From: Bacillota bacterium
GTDB taxonomy: Bacteria; Bacillota; DTU014
Assembly: GCA_012719595.1 (NCBI GenBank)
Contig: JAAYAB010000232.1
Location: 1-33,147 of the forward strand
Length of the DNA stretch: 33,147 nt
Direction of reading: 5' to 3'
In this document: positions 16,331 through 25,404 of the stretch, one piece after another
Position numbering within the stretch: the stretch's first letter is position 1
How the letters are laid out: every line of letters begins with the position of its first letter
Notes under the pieces: generated by a model
Database searches by the model: none
The model's input: the letters and a program-made list of their open reading frames with translations, nothing else
Told to the model about the DNA's origin: nothing
Position numbers and translations under genes: made by a program

Positions 16331-16961
16331 GGCCGTACAACCCCTGTCTCTCGACGTACTGCCTGACAAGCTCAGGGACTAAGTACCTGATAGACCGCGC
16401 TTCTCTCACCCGCGAGCGTATGTCTGTGGATGATATTGCTAACGCAGGGACCTCGAGAACCGAGAATCTGTCCGTGACACCTGGATAGAGCCTGGTGATC
16501 TCCTCGCGCAAATGCGAACTCGGTATTCCGGGTCTCGTGGCCGCAATGAACCTGCACTCAGCCAAAAGCTGGCTGGAGTCTTTCCATCCGAGGATTTCGA
16601 GACAGGCGTCGGCTCCGGTGATGAAGTAGAACTCCGTCCCTTCCGGATAGGCCCTTTTGAATTCCCTCACTGTGTCTATTGCAAAGGACGGCCCTTCTCT
16701 TCTGACCTCCGTGTCCGATATGTCGAAGTGGGGGTTGTCCAGCACAGCCAGCATCGTCATGAGGTAGCGGTCCCACCCGCTCGATATGGCCTGATGGGTC
16801 TTGTGAGGGGGATGTCCAGACGGCACAAACACGACTCGGCTGAGCCCGAAGGCGACTCGAGCTTCCTCAGCGGCAACAAGGTGCCCGTAGTGAATGGGAT
16901 CGAAAGTGCCTCCCATTATCCCGATTCGCTGCGTCACGTTTCCCAATTCAGACTCACCCAT
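16323..16961 (-). CDS. nadD: Nicotinate-nucleotide adenylyltransferase NadD
   Basis: NadD joins nicotinate mononucleotide and ATP to give deamido-NAD, a shared step of NAD synthesis. The nucleotidyltransferase signature GGTFDPIHYGHL is at residues 17-28, with VPSGHPPHK following and the C-terminal ISSTDIRSRVRE nucleotide loop intact. FYFITGADACLEILGWKDS and LLAECRFIAATRPG are family-typical. I chose the ATG at 16961, 5 bases after the proA stop with GAGGG 9 bases upstream, giving 212 residues; a GTG at 16937 is possible. The longer open frame upstream runs into proA and is not needed. Confidence 0.95.
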   Translation of the reverse strand: MGESELGNVTQRIGIMGGTFDPIHYGHLVAAEEARVAFGLSRVVFVPSGHPPHKTHQAISSGWDRYLMTMLAVLDNPHFDISDTEVRREGPSFAIDTVREFKRAYPEGTEFYFITGADACLEILGWKDSSQLLAECRFIAATRPGIPSSHLREEITRLYPGVTDRFSVLEVPALAISSTDIRSRVREARSIRYLVPELVRQYVERQGLYGRG

Positions 16962-16966
16962 CTCGT

Positions 16967-18235
16967 CTAGCCCTCTCGAATCTGTCCGTGGCCCAGAACC
17001 ACGAACTTCTCGCACGTGAGCTCCTTCAGTCCCATCGGCCCTCTGGCGTGCAGTTTCTGAGTGCTTATGCCCAGCTCGGCGCCCAGACCAAACTCAAACC
17101 CGTCAACCAGACGCGTCGAGGCGTTCACGAGCACTGCCGCTGCGTCAACCTCATGCAGGAACCGCATCGCCGTGCTGTAGTTTTCAGTCACTATGGCCTC
17201 AGAGTGGCCGGAGCCATGCCTGAAGATATGATCCACAGCTTCTTCGTAGTCCCTGACCACCTTTATCGACAGCTTGAGCGACAGATACTCGGTATCCCAG
17301 TCGTCATCAGTCGCCGGCCATATGGCACACTTTCCCTTGAGAAGCTCCAAAGTCCGGGTGCAGCCGACAAGTTCTACACCTGCGTCCAACAGCCGCCTGG
17401 CCAGCTGCTCCAGGAACACCGGAGCTACGTCTTCGTGCACCAGCAGCGTCTCCATTGCATTGCACACTGAGGGCCGCTGGACCTTCGCGTTGAACGCGAT
17501 ATCAGCAGCTCGTGCAAGGTCTGCATCCTTGTCGACGTAGGTGTGGCACAGTCCCTTGCCATGCGCGATGAGGGGCACTGTTGCATACTCGCTCACGACG
17601 CGCACCAGCTCATGGCCTCCGCGAACCACCATCAGGTCGACGAATCCATCGCTCGTGGCGAGAGCCCTGACCCCCTCGCGGTCGGTCGACTCAATAAGCT
17701 GAATCGCGGCGTTCGGTATGCCACAGGATTCAGCTGCGGCCGAGAGCAACTGTGCGATGAGCTTGTTCGAGTGAATCGCTTCCGAGCCACCGCGCATGAC
17801 TATCGCGTTCCCTGACTTAATGCACAGCCCCGCTATGTCGGCTGTGACATTCGGCCTCGACTCGAACACCATGGCGATGACGCCCAGCGGAACGCGCATC
17901 TTTCCGACGAGGAGTCCGTTTGGCCTGCGGTTTATCTCAGATATCTTGCCGACGGGATCTTCGAGATTCGCCAGGGCCCTCAACCCCACGGCCATCGCTT
18001 CGATCCGCTTCGGGTTCAGTCGCAGCCTGTCCATCAGCGCCGACGAGAGACCCTTCTTCTCGCCGTTGTCCAGATCGATCTTGTTGGCATCTTCGATTGC
18101 CGCCGCATTGCTCATCAATGCCTCAGCCATGGCCAGCAGAGCCGAGTCCTTCGTGCTGCTCGAAACCATCGACAGCAGCCTTGAGGCTTCCTTTGCCTGC
18201 CTGGTCTTGACCTCGACCTCGTGGACCACACTCAT
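16967..18235 (-). CDS. proA: Gamma-glutamyl phosphate reductase ProA
   Basis: ProA reduces gamma-glutamyl phosphate with NADPH to glutamate semialdehyde, the second step of proline synthesis. The 422-residue length is standard. The catalytic cysteine is Cys258 in KVQRPSVCNAMETLLVH. Other family landmarks are MVFESRPNVTADIAGLCIKSGNA, MRGGSEAIHSN and the C-terminal FGLGAELGISTQKLHARGPMGL. The ATG at 18235 has AGGAG about 10 bases upstream. It follows proB by 25 bases; the pair is a normal operon couple, here embedded between obg and nadD. Confidence 0.97.
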   Translation of the reverse strand: MSVVHEVEVKTRQAKEASRLLSMVSSSTKDSALLAMAEALMSNAAAIEDANKIDLDNGEKKGLSSALMDRLRLNPKRIEAMAVGLRALANLEDPVGKISEINRRPNGLLVGKMRVPLGVIAMVFESRPNVTADIAGLCIKSGNAIVMRGGSEAIHSNKLIAQLLSAAAESCGIPNAAIQLIESTDREGVRALATSDGFVDLMVVRGGHELVRVVSEYATVPLIAHGKGLCHTYVDKDADLARAADIAFNAKVQRPSVCNAMETLLVHEDVAPVFLEQLARRLLDAGVELVGCTRTLELLKGKCAIWPATDDDWDTEYLSLKLSIKVVRDYEEAVDHIFRHGSGHSEAIVTENYSTAMRFLHEVDAAAVLVNASTRLVDGFEFGLGAELGISTQKLHARGPMGLKELTCEKFVVLGHGQIREG

Positions 18236-18260
18236 CCTGCCACCACTCCTGAGCGTTCGG

Positions 18261-19385
18261 TCATGCGAGACACACGAGATTGTCTCTGTGTATCACCACA
18301 TCGTAGTCTTTGTATCCCAGTCGGAGCTGGATTTCTGAGCTGTTGGCGCCTTTGATCCGCTCCACTTCGTCGCTGCTGTAATTGGCCAGGCCGCGGGCGA
18401 ACTCCAAGCCGTCAAGACCGCAGATCGCAACCAAGTCGCCGTGGTCGAACTGGCCCTGTACGGCAGCGATTCCGCTTGGCAACAGGCTCTTACCCTTGTT
18501 GAGAACTGCCGCCCTTGCGCCGTCGTCTACCAGTATCCTGCCTCTGATTGGCAGATTGAAAGCAAACCACCGCTTTCTCCCGGCAAGATGGTGTTTTGGT
18601 ATGAACCGGGTTCCGGGAGGAGTCGGCGAGAGCGTTTGCTGGAGCACACGTTCAGTGTCTGCGTTGGCTATGACCATCTCAATGCCGGCCGACATGCAGA
18701 TCCTCGCAGCCTCGAGCTTCGTATGGAACCCTCCGGTGCCGTAGGAACTCGCAGTATCAGTGGCGCCCTCCAAAATATCCAGAGTCAGTTCATCCACCAC
18801 ATCGTATCTCTTGGCGCTCGGATCCTTTCGAGGGTCGGCAGTGTACAGCCCGTCTGTGTCGGTCAGCAGCACGAGCAAGTCCGCATCGATAGCCGAAGCG
18901 ACAAGCGCGGAAAGGATGTCGTTGTTCTCGAATCTGAGTTCCTCTACAGCCACAGTGTCGTTTTCATTGACTATCGGAACGACGCCGAAGTCGAACAGCG
19001 TGTTGAACGTATTGATGAGGTTGAGATACCTGCTGCGAGCCTTCATGTCGTCGCGGGTGACGAGCACCTGCCCGACCGGAATGCCGTACTCTGCGAACTC
19101 CCTCTCGTATATCTGCACCAAAGCGCTCTGACCTACAGCCGCTGCAGCCTGTTTCTCTGGAATGGTCTTCGGCCGCTCGACCATGCCGAGCCGTTCACGC
19201 CCGATTCCTATGGCTCCCGACGTAACCACTGCGACGTCTACGCCTGCTTGGCGCATCTGCGCAACCTCAGAGCAGATTCGGCGAATCCTCGGAAGCGCCG
19301 GCGACCCCGTCTCGCAGATAAGCGAGCTAGTCCCTATTTTCACTACCAAACGCTGCAGCTCAGATCCGTCAACTCTGTGGTGCAA
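18261..19385 (-). CDS. proB: Glutamate 5-kinase ProB with C-terminal PUA domain
   Basis: ProB phosphorylates glutamate to start proline synthesis and is normally inhibited by proline. The amino-acid kinase domain covers residues about 10-260: LVVKIGTSSL, VVTSGAIGIGRERLG, PIVNENDTVAVEE, LLVLLTDTDGLYTADPR and YGTGGFHTKLEAARI. A PUA domain fills residues about 280-370 (GRILVDDGARAAVLNKGKSLLPSGI...FDHGDLVAICGLDG). I chose the TTG at 19385 because AGGAG lies 8 bases before it and the protein then begins close to the kinase domain; an upstream in-frame TTG at 19403 precedes that site. It begins 5 bases after the obg stop, so the two are probably coupled. Confidence 0.96.
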   Translation of the reverse strand: MHHRVDGSELQRLVVKIGTSSLICETGSPALPRIRRICSEVAQMRQAGVDVAVVTSGAIGIGRERLGMVERPKTIPEKQAAAAVGQSALVQIYEREFAEYGIPVGQVLVTRDDMKARSRYLNLINTFNTLFDFGVVPIVNENDTVAVEELRFENNDILSALVASAIDADLLVLLTDTDGLYTADPRKDPSAKRYDVVDELTLDILEGATDTASSYGTGGFHTKLEAARICMSAGIEMVIANADTERVLQQTLSPTPPGTRFIPKHHLAGRKRWFAFNLPIRGRILVDDGARAAVLNKGKSLLPSGIAAVQGQFDHGDLVAICGLDGLEFARGLANYSSDEVERIKGANSSEIQLRLGYKDYDVVIHRDNLVCLA

Positions 19386-19390
19386 GAATA

Positions 19391-21635
<2,245 letters not shown>

Positions 21636-21691
21636 GCACACCACCAAGCTTAGAGACTAGCCACACTGGCCGAGATCCGCATCGCTATAGC

Positions 21692-21719
21692 AAAAAGGCG
21701 CTGACAGTCGATCAGCGCC
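21692..21719 (-). terminator. Intrinsic terminator of the rplU-prp-rpmA operon
   Basis: On the minus strand GGCGCTGA pairs perfectly with TCAGCGCC across a 7-base loop (21697-21719) and is followed at once by TTTTT (21692-21696). It lies about 28 bases after the rpmA stop and separates the ribosomal genes from the spo0B-obg operon. Confidence 0.92.
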
Positions 21720-21746
21720 GTGTTCGTCTATGCCGGGCCAGCCGGA

Positions 21747-22037
21747 TCAGCCGGCGACTCTTTCAGGATAGACGCTAGCGCGTCTGTCAGACTTGCCGAC
21801 CCGTTCGAAAGCCACATATCCATCTACCTTGGCAAACAACGTATCGTCCTTGCCAATCCCAACATTGTGGCCGGGATGGATCTTGGTTCCTCTCTGGCGC
21901 ATGATGATGCTGCCAGCAGTCACGAACTCGCCTGCATGGCGCTTTACTCCAAGGCGCTTGGCTTCGCTGTCACGACCGTTTCTCGAGCTGCCAACGCCCT
22001 TCTTGTGTGCGAACAGCTGCAGGTTCATGAGAATCAT
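21747..22037 (-). CDS. rpmA: Ribosomal protein L27 precursor
   Basis: L27 reaches the peptidyl-transferase centre with its N-terminus. The 96-residue product begins [21 protein letters not shown]. The part before AHKKG is the Firmicutes-type extension that the cysteine protease Prp removes, cutting after LQLF; Prp is encoded 70 bases upstream. The conserved body is intact (SKRLG-like [52 protein letters not shown]). I chose the ATG at 22037 because GGAGGTG lies 6 bases before it; the next ATG (22028) would give MNLQLF directly. It is the last gene before the terminator. Confidence 0.97.
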   Translation of the reverse strand: MILMNLQLFAHKKGVGSSRNGRDSEAKRLGVKRHAGEFVTAGSIIMRQRGTKIHPGHNVGIGKDDTLFAKVDGYVAFERVGKSDRRASVYPERVAG

Positions 22038-22106
22038 CGGCAACACCTCCTTCTACGTAGCTCTGTGGAGTGGATTGGCTATATCCACCCGGCGGCTTCT
22101 CGTCAG

Positions 22107-22451
22107 TCAAGGATCGACCAGGTCATCGATGAACCTGATCCGACCCGGGTATTCCTTGGCAATAGCTTTCAGCGCCTCTACAAGTGTATCATACAACACG
22201 ACCGACGAGTTATCAATCCCGGCTGCACCAGGCCCGGTTTCCTCGGAAATGACCCGCATCCTGCCTTCCGCAGCCTCGATGTGCACAGGACTTGTGCTGT
22301 GCTTTTCCAGTCCGTTGGCGATGGCAATGCACAGGGCCGATACAGCCGAGCACACGATGTCGTATCCATGCGGGGCATAGCCCGCGTGTCCTGAGACTTC
22401 GAATCCGCGGATGCTGGAGTCTCTTCCCCTAAAGACCCTGACAGATATCAT
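22107..22451 (-). CDS. prp: Ribosomal-processing cysteine protease Prp (YsxB)
   Basis: Prp removes the N-terminal extension of L27 in Bacillota, a step essential in Staphylococcus aureus. The catalytic pair is visible as His22 in VSGHAGYAPHG and Cys34 in YDIVCSAVSAL, the same numbers as in the S. aureus enzyme. The 114-residue length fits the family. The ATG at 22451 overlaps the rplU stop by 4 bases (ATGA), so protease and L21 are translationally coupled. The substrate gene rpmA follows directly. An L27 of the cleavable type and an intact Prp together indicate the pathway works. Confidence 0.95.
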   Translation of the reverse strand: MISVRVFRGRDSSIRGFEVSGHAGYAPHGYDIVCSAVSALCIAIANGLEKHSTSPVHIEAAEGRMRVISEETGPGAAGIDNSSVVLYDTLVEALKAIAKEYPGRIRFIDDLVDP

Positions 22452-22765
22452 ACGCTGATACCAGTGATCTGAACCTCCGTGAACGGCTGGCGATGACCCT
22501 TCCGCACGCGCACGTTCTTCTTCGGCTTATACCGGAACGCCACCACTTTGCGACCCTTGCCATGTCTCAGCACTTTTCCGGAGACGGTTGCGCCGTCAAC
22601 GTGCGGACGACCGACCTTGGCGCCATCGAGTCCTTCACCTGCGACGAGCAGCACCTTGTCGAACTCCACAGCGGCGCCCTCGTCGGCATCCAAACGCTCG
22701 ACTCGGATCACATCGCCCTCAGACACCTTGTACTGCTTCCCACCTGATTCAATGACCGCGTACAT
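22448..22765 (-). CDS. rplU: Ribosomal protein L21
   Basis: L21 is a large-subunit protein binding 23S rRNA. The 105-residue product has the family start MYAVIESGGKQYKVSEGDVIRVE and the RNA-binding C-terminus FRYKPKKNVRVRKGHRQPFTEV. The ATG at 22765 has GAGGTG 5 bases upstream; a GTG two codons earlier lies inside that site. It is the first gene of a three-gene operon with prp and rpmA, transcribed from a sigma-A promoter at 22879-22908 through a leader of roughly 105 bases. Confidence 0.97.
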   Translation of the reverse strand: MYAVIESGGKQYKVSEGDVIRVERLDADEGAAVEFDKVLLVAGEGLDGAKVGRPHVDGATVSGKVLRHGKGRKVVAFRYKPKKNVRVRKGHRQPFTEVQITGISV

Positions 22766-22845
22766 GAACACACCTCTCTTGACATACTCGCCGGAATCAA
22801 GGCGGGGCTAAGCCCTCTTGACTGCCCGTCCCGTGCGGTTGGAAA

Positions 22846-22860
22846 AGAGCGTGAGGCTCT
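22846..22860 (-). promoter_or_regulatory. Stem-loop in the rplU leader
   Basis: On the minus strand AGAGC-CTCAC-GCTCT forms a 5-base-pair stem followed by TTTCC, about 12-25 bases after the predicted transcription start. An L21 leader RNA that may bind L21 is known in Bacillota. Here only the single hairpin is evident, so this is a candidate for that element and not a firm match. It is too short to be a strong terminator. Confidence 0.4.
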
Positions 22861-22878
22861 CATTCGACTCACTCTGCG

Positions 22879-22908
22879 AGTGTATCACGCAGCTCGCTGC
22901 ACTGTCAA
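22879..22908 (-). promoter_or_regulatory. Sigma-A promoter of rplU-prp-rpmA
   Basis: On the minus strand TTGACA (22903-22908, perfect) and TACACT (22879-22884, 4/6) are separated by 18 bases. The -35 overlaps the stop codon of the RNase E/G gene, so the ribosomal genes have their own start while possibly also receiving read-through. Confidence 0.75.
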
Positions 22909-24617
22909 GAGACGATACAGGCTCTGGCATACGTCCTGTAGACCTTGGTCACTTCGACGCGGACACGGTCCCCTATGCGGTCTCCAGCCCCAGCTACGTC
23001 CAGCACATACCCGTCCACTCTGGCGATGCCGTCGCTCTCGATGCCGACGTGCCTGTCCTCAATGACGACTTCCAGTTGCTGTCCAGGCGAGACTGGAGCC
23101 AGCAGCGCCTCCCCGATAGACTCATCGTCCAGTGGCGTCACTGTCACCTGAGTCATGTCAGCATCGGGCTGTCCCTTGATGTACAGGGGCACTCCGAGAT
23201 CCCGCTCCAGGCGTTCGAGGTTTTGGCCACCCGAGCCGATCAACAACGCAGCAATGGCGGGATTGGCTTCGACGAGCAGCGGCCTCCCGCGATATGTCCT
23301 CGCCGCTGCAGCAATATCTCTCTCCGCAGCAATCGCTGTCGTGACCTCCGAAGGCACCTTGCCCCTGCCTTCGCAATATGGACAGGTCTTGGTCATCAGA
23401 TCGTCGAGGCTCTGGCGGACCTTCTTCCTAGTCATCTCCACTAGACCCAATCCCGTGAAGCCTATCACGTTAGACTTGGTCCTGTCCTTCGACAGCTCCT
23501 CTTTGAGCCGTGCGAGGACACGATTCCGATCCTCCTGCCGTTCCATGTCTATGAAGTCGATGACCACGATCCCGCCGATGTTTCTCAGCCGGAGCTGCCT
23601 CGCTATCTCGACCGCAGCATCCATGTTGGTCCGGAACACAGTCTCCGCCAGGCTTGTAGAGCCGGTGAACTTGCCTGTGTTGACATCTATGCTCACCAGC
23701 GCTTCAGTCGAATCCACCACGATGTAGCCTCCGCAATCCAGCCACACCTTTCTCTTGAGGGCCCTGGCGAGCTCAGGCTCAACCCCGTAGTACTGCAGAA
23801 TGGGCTCTTTGCCGCCGTAGTGGTGTACCTTCTCCCTGAACGAGGGCATCACGCTCGATACGAAATCGAGTGTCCTGCGGTACTCCTCTGCGTCGTCGAT
23901 TATCAGCCTGTCGACCTTCTCATCGAGGAAATCCCGGGCAACCCTATAGACCAAGTCGTATTCACGGTGCAACAGGCTAGGAGGGTTGGCCTTCCGGCTC
24001 TTCGAACGGATCTTGTCCCAAACACCTCTGAGGAAGTTCAAGTCTCTCTGAAGATCCTCCACTGGTCTCCCTTCTGCGACCGTTCGAACGATGACTCCCA
24101 TTCCGTCACGGCGCAGTTCATTGGCCAGCTCTCGGAGCCGCGAGCGTTCGTCTTCCGATTCGATGCGCCGCGACACGCCTACGTAGTCCGCAGTCGGCAT
24201 GAGCACCAGGTACCGCCCAGGCAGAGTGACGTTCGTGGTGACCCGCGCACCTTTCGTTCCTATCGGCTCCTTTGCGACCTGCACGAGCAGTTCCTGACCT
24301 GGAGTAAGCAGCTTCGTGATCGACGTCTTATTTGCTCTCCCTGCGCTCCTCTCGGTCTCTCCGTCAACTTCATGGCCCGCTTGAGCGGGACTGACGTCAT
24401 CGATGTAGAGAAAAGCATTTCTGTCGAGGCCGATATTGACAAACGCCGCCTGCATCCCGGGGAGGACGTTGGCCACTCTTCCGAGATAGATGTTGCCTGC
24501 GAACCGTTGAGAAACAGTGCGCTCGTGATGGATCTCAACGAGCCTGCCGTCCTCAAGAATGGCAGCCCTAGTCTCCAAGCCCTCGACATTGAGGATGATC
24601 TCAGTTGACACTGACAA
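22905..24617 (-). CDS. rng: Ribonuclease E/G family endonuclease with C-terminal TRAM-like domain
   Basis: RNase E/G enzymes cut single-stranded AU-rich RNA and mature rRNA. The S1 domain is at about 35-115 (GNIYLGRVANVLPGMQAAFVNIG, AFLYIDD). The catalytic metal aspartates appear as Asp311 in VSIDVNTGKF and Asp354 in VVIDFIDM; the zinc-link is CPYCEGRG (Cys412, Cys415). Residues about 510-570 add a TRAM-like beta domain (PGQQLEVVIEDRHVGIESDG...GYVLDVAGAGDRIGDRVRVEV) not present in E. coli RNase G. I chose the TTG at 24617, with AAAGG 7 bases upstream; a GTG two codons later is also possible. It follows the radical SAM pair and precedes rplU, its usual place in Clostridia. Confidence 0.94.
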   Translation of the reverse strand: MSVSTEIILNVEGLETRAAILEDGRLVEIHHERTVSQRFAGNIYLGRVANVLPGMQAAFVNIGLDRNAFLYIDDVSPAQAGHEVDGETERSAGRANKTSITKLLTPGQELLVQVAKEPIGTKGARVTTNVTLPGRYLVLMPTADYVGVSRRIESEDERSRLRELANELRRDGMGVIVRTVAEGRPVEDLQRDLNFLRGVWDKIRSKSRKANPPSLLHREYDLVYRVARDFLDEKVDRLIIDDAEEYRRTLDFVSSVMPSFREKVHHYGGKEPILQYYGVEPELARALKRKVWLDCGGYIVVDSTEALVSIDVNTGKFTGSTSLAETVFRTNMDAAVEIARQLRLRNIGGIVVIDFIDMERQEDRNRVLARLKEELSKDRTKSNVIGFTGLGLVEMTRKKVRQSLDDLMTKTCPYCEGRGKVPSEVTTAIAAERDIAAAARTYRGRPLLVEANPAIAALLIGSGGQNLERLERDLGVPLYIKGQPDADMTQVTVTPLDDESIGEALLAPVSPGQQLEVVIEDRHVGIESDGIARVDGYVLDVAGAGDRIGDRVRVEVTKVYRTYARACIVS

Positions 24618-24638
24618 ACCCACGCCTTTCGGCTCCGG

Positions 24639-24696
24639 AGGGGCCTGCTGCCACCGGCCGCAGCCCCGGCGGACGCAGAGCATGCGACTGGCCCCT
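24639..24696 (-). promoter_or_regulatory. Nested GC-rich inverted repeats in the rng leader
   Basis: Outer arms AGGGGCC (minus strand, from forward 24690-24696) and GGCCCCT (forward 24639-24645) are perfectly complementary. Inside them CCGCCGG (24666-24672) and CCGGTGG (24651-24657) pair with one G-U across an 8-base loop. The structure ends 9 bases before the AAAGG ribosome site. It could fold in the mRNA between the TIGR03936-type gene and rng. There is no T-tract, so it is not an intrinsic terminator. Confidence 0.45.
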
Positions 24697-24714
24697 GCGG
24701 AACAGGGATAAAGA

Positions 24715-25404
24715 TCAGATCAGTGGAACCAGGGTTCCGTTCTGCTCTGCAAAGATCTCCACGCGATGAACCGTCACTCCGACAGGTTCGCCTGCAAGAA
24801 TCCCGCACTCCCTAAGGGCGGCGATCAGATCGGCTGGGCGCAGATTGCTCTTGCTTCCTGTCGCAAGCACGGCCTCTATCTCCGCATGACACGCATCTGC
24901 ATGGACCACAGCCAGCTCGAAGATCATAGGCCTCACGTCGACGACCTCTGTGCTGCCCTTGCGCTCTCTAGAGACCGTCAGTGAATCGCGTTCGAGCAGG
25001 CGCATGATCTGGTCGCCGAGAGGACGATTCCCGAGCAAATCCGCAGGAACACTGATCCTGTATCTGGCTACTGCAACCCGCGACATCAGGCTCTGGTCGT
25101 CGGCAGACGCCTGGACGACTCTGTCGACCCGGAGTTCCTCCGGAAGATGCGCCGCCAGCCTCTCCCTCACCTCATCAGCTGACGTGGCGCAGGCCAGTTC
25201 TATGTCGGCGACTTCAGCTTCGCTCGATACGCCGACGGACAGAGGAGCTGCGAAGCTGATCTTCGGATGCGGGTGGAAGCCTTCAGAGAACGCGAGACGC
25301 AGCCCGGACCTTCGAACGGCTCGCTCGAGGGCGCGCATCAAGTCGAGATGAGACAAGAACGCGTACCTGCCCATTTTCCTCATGCGAATCCTGAATCTAG
25401 GCAT
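24715..25404 (-). CDS. TIGR03936/DUF2344-family partner of a radical SAM protein
   Basis: The 229-residue protein starts MPRFRIRMRKMGRYAFLSHLDLMRALERAVRRSGL, followed by FSEGFHPHPKISFAAPLSVGVSSEAE, the hallmark of the TIGR03936 family. This family is encoded next to, or fused to, the TIGR03960 radical SAM proteins. The ATG at 25404 has GGAGGAG 6 bases upstream and overlaps the radical SAM gene by 8 bases, indicating coupled synthesis. No metal or cofactor motif is visible. The function of the pair is not established; its constant position before rng suggests an RNA- or ribosome-linked role, which is inference. Confidence 0.9.
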   Translation of the reverse strand: MPRFRIRMRKMGRYAFLSHLDLMRALERAVRRSGLRLAFSEGFHPHPKISFAAPLSVGVSSEAEVADIELACATSADEVRERLAAHLPEELRVDRVVQASADDQSLMSRVAVARYRISVPADLLGNRPLGDQIMRLLERDSLTVSRERKGSTEVVDVRPMIFELAVVHADACHAEIEAVLATGSKSNLRPADLIAALRECGILAGEPVGVTVHRVEIFAEQNGTLVPLI

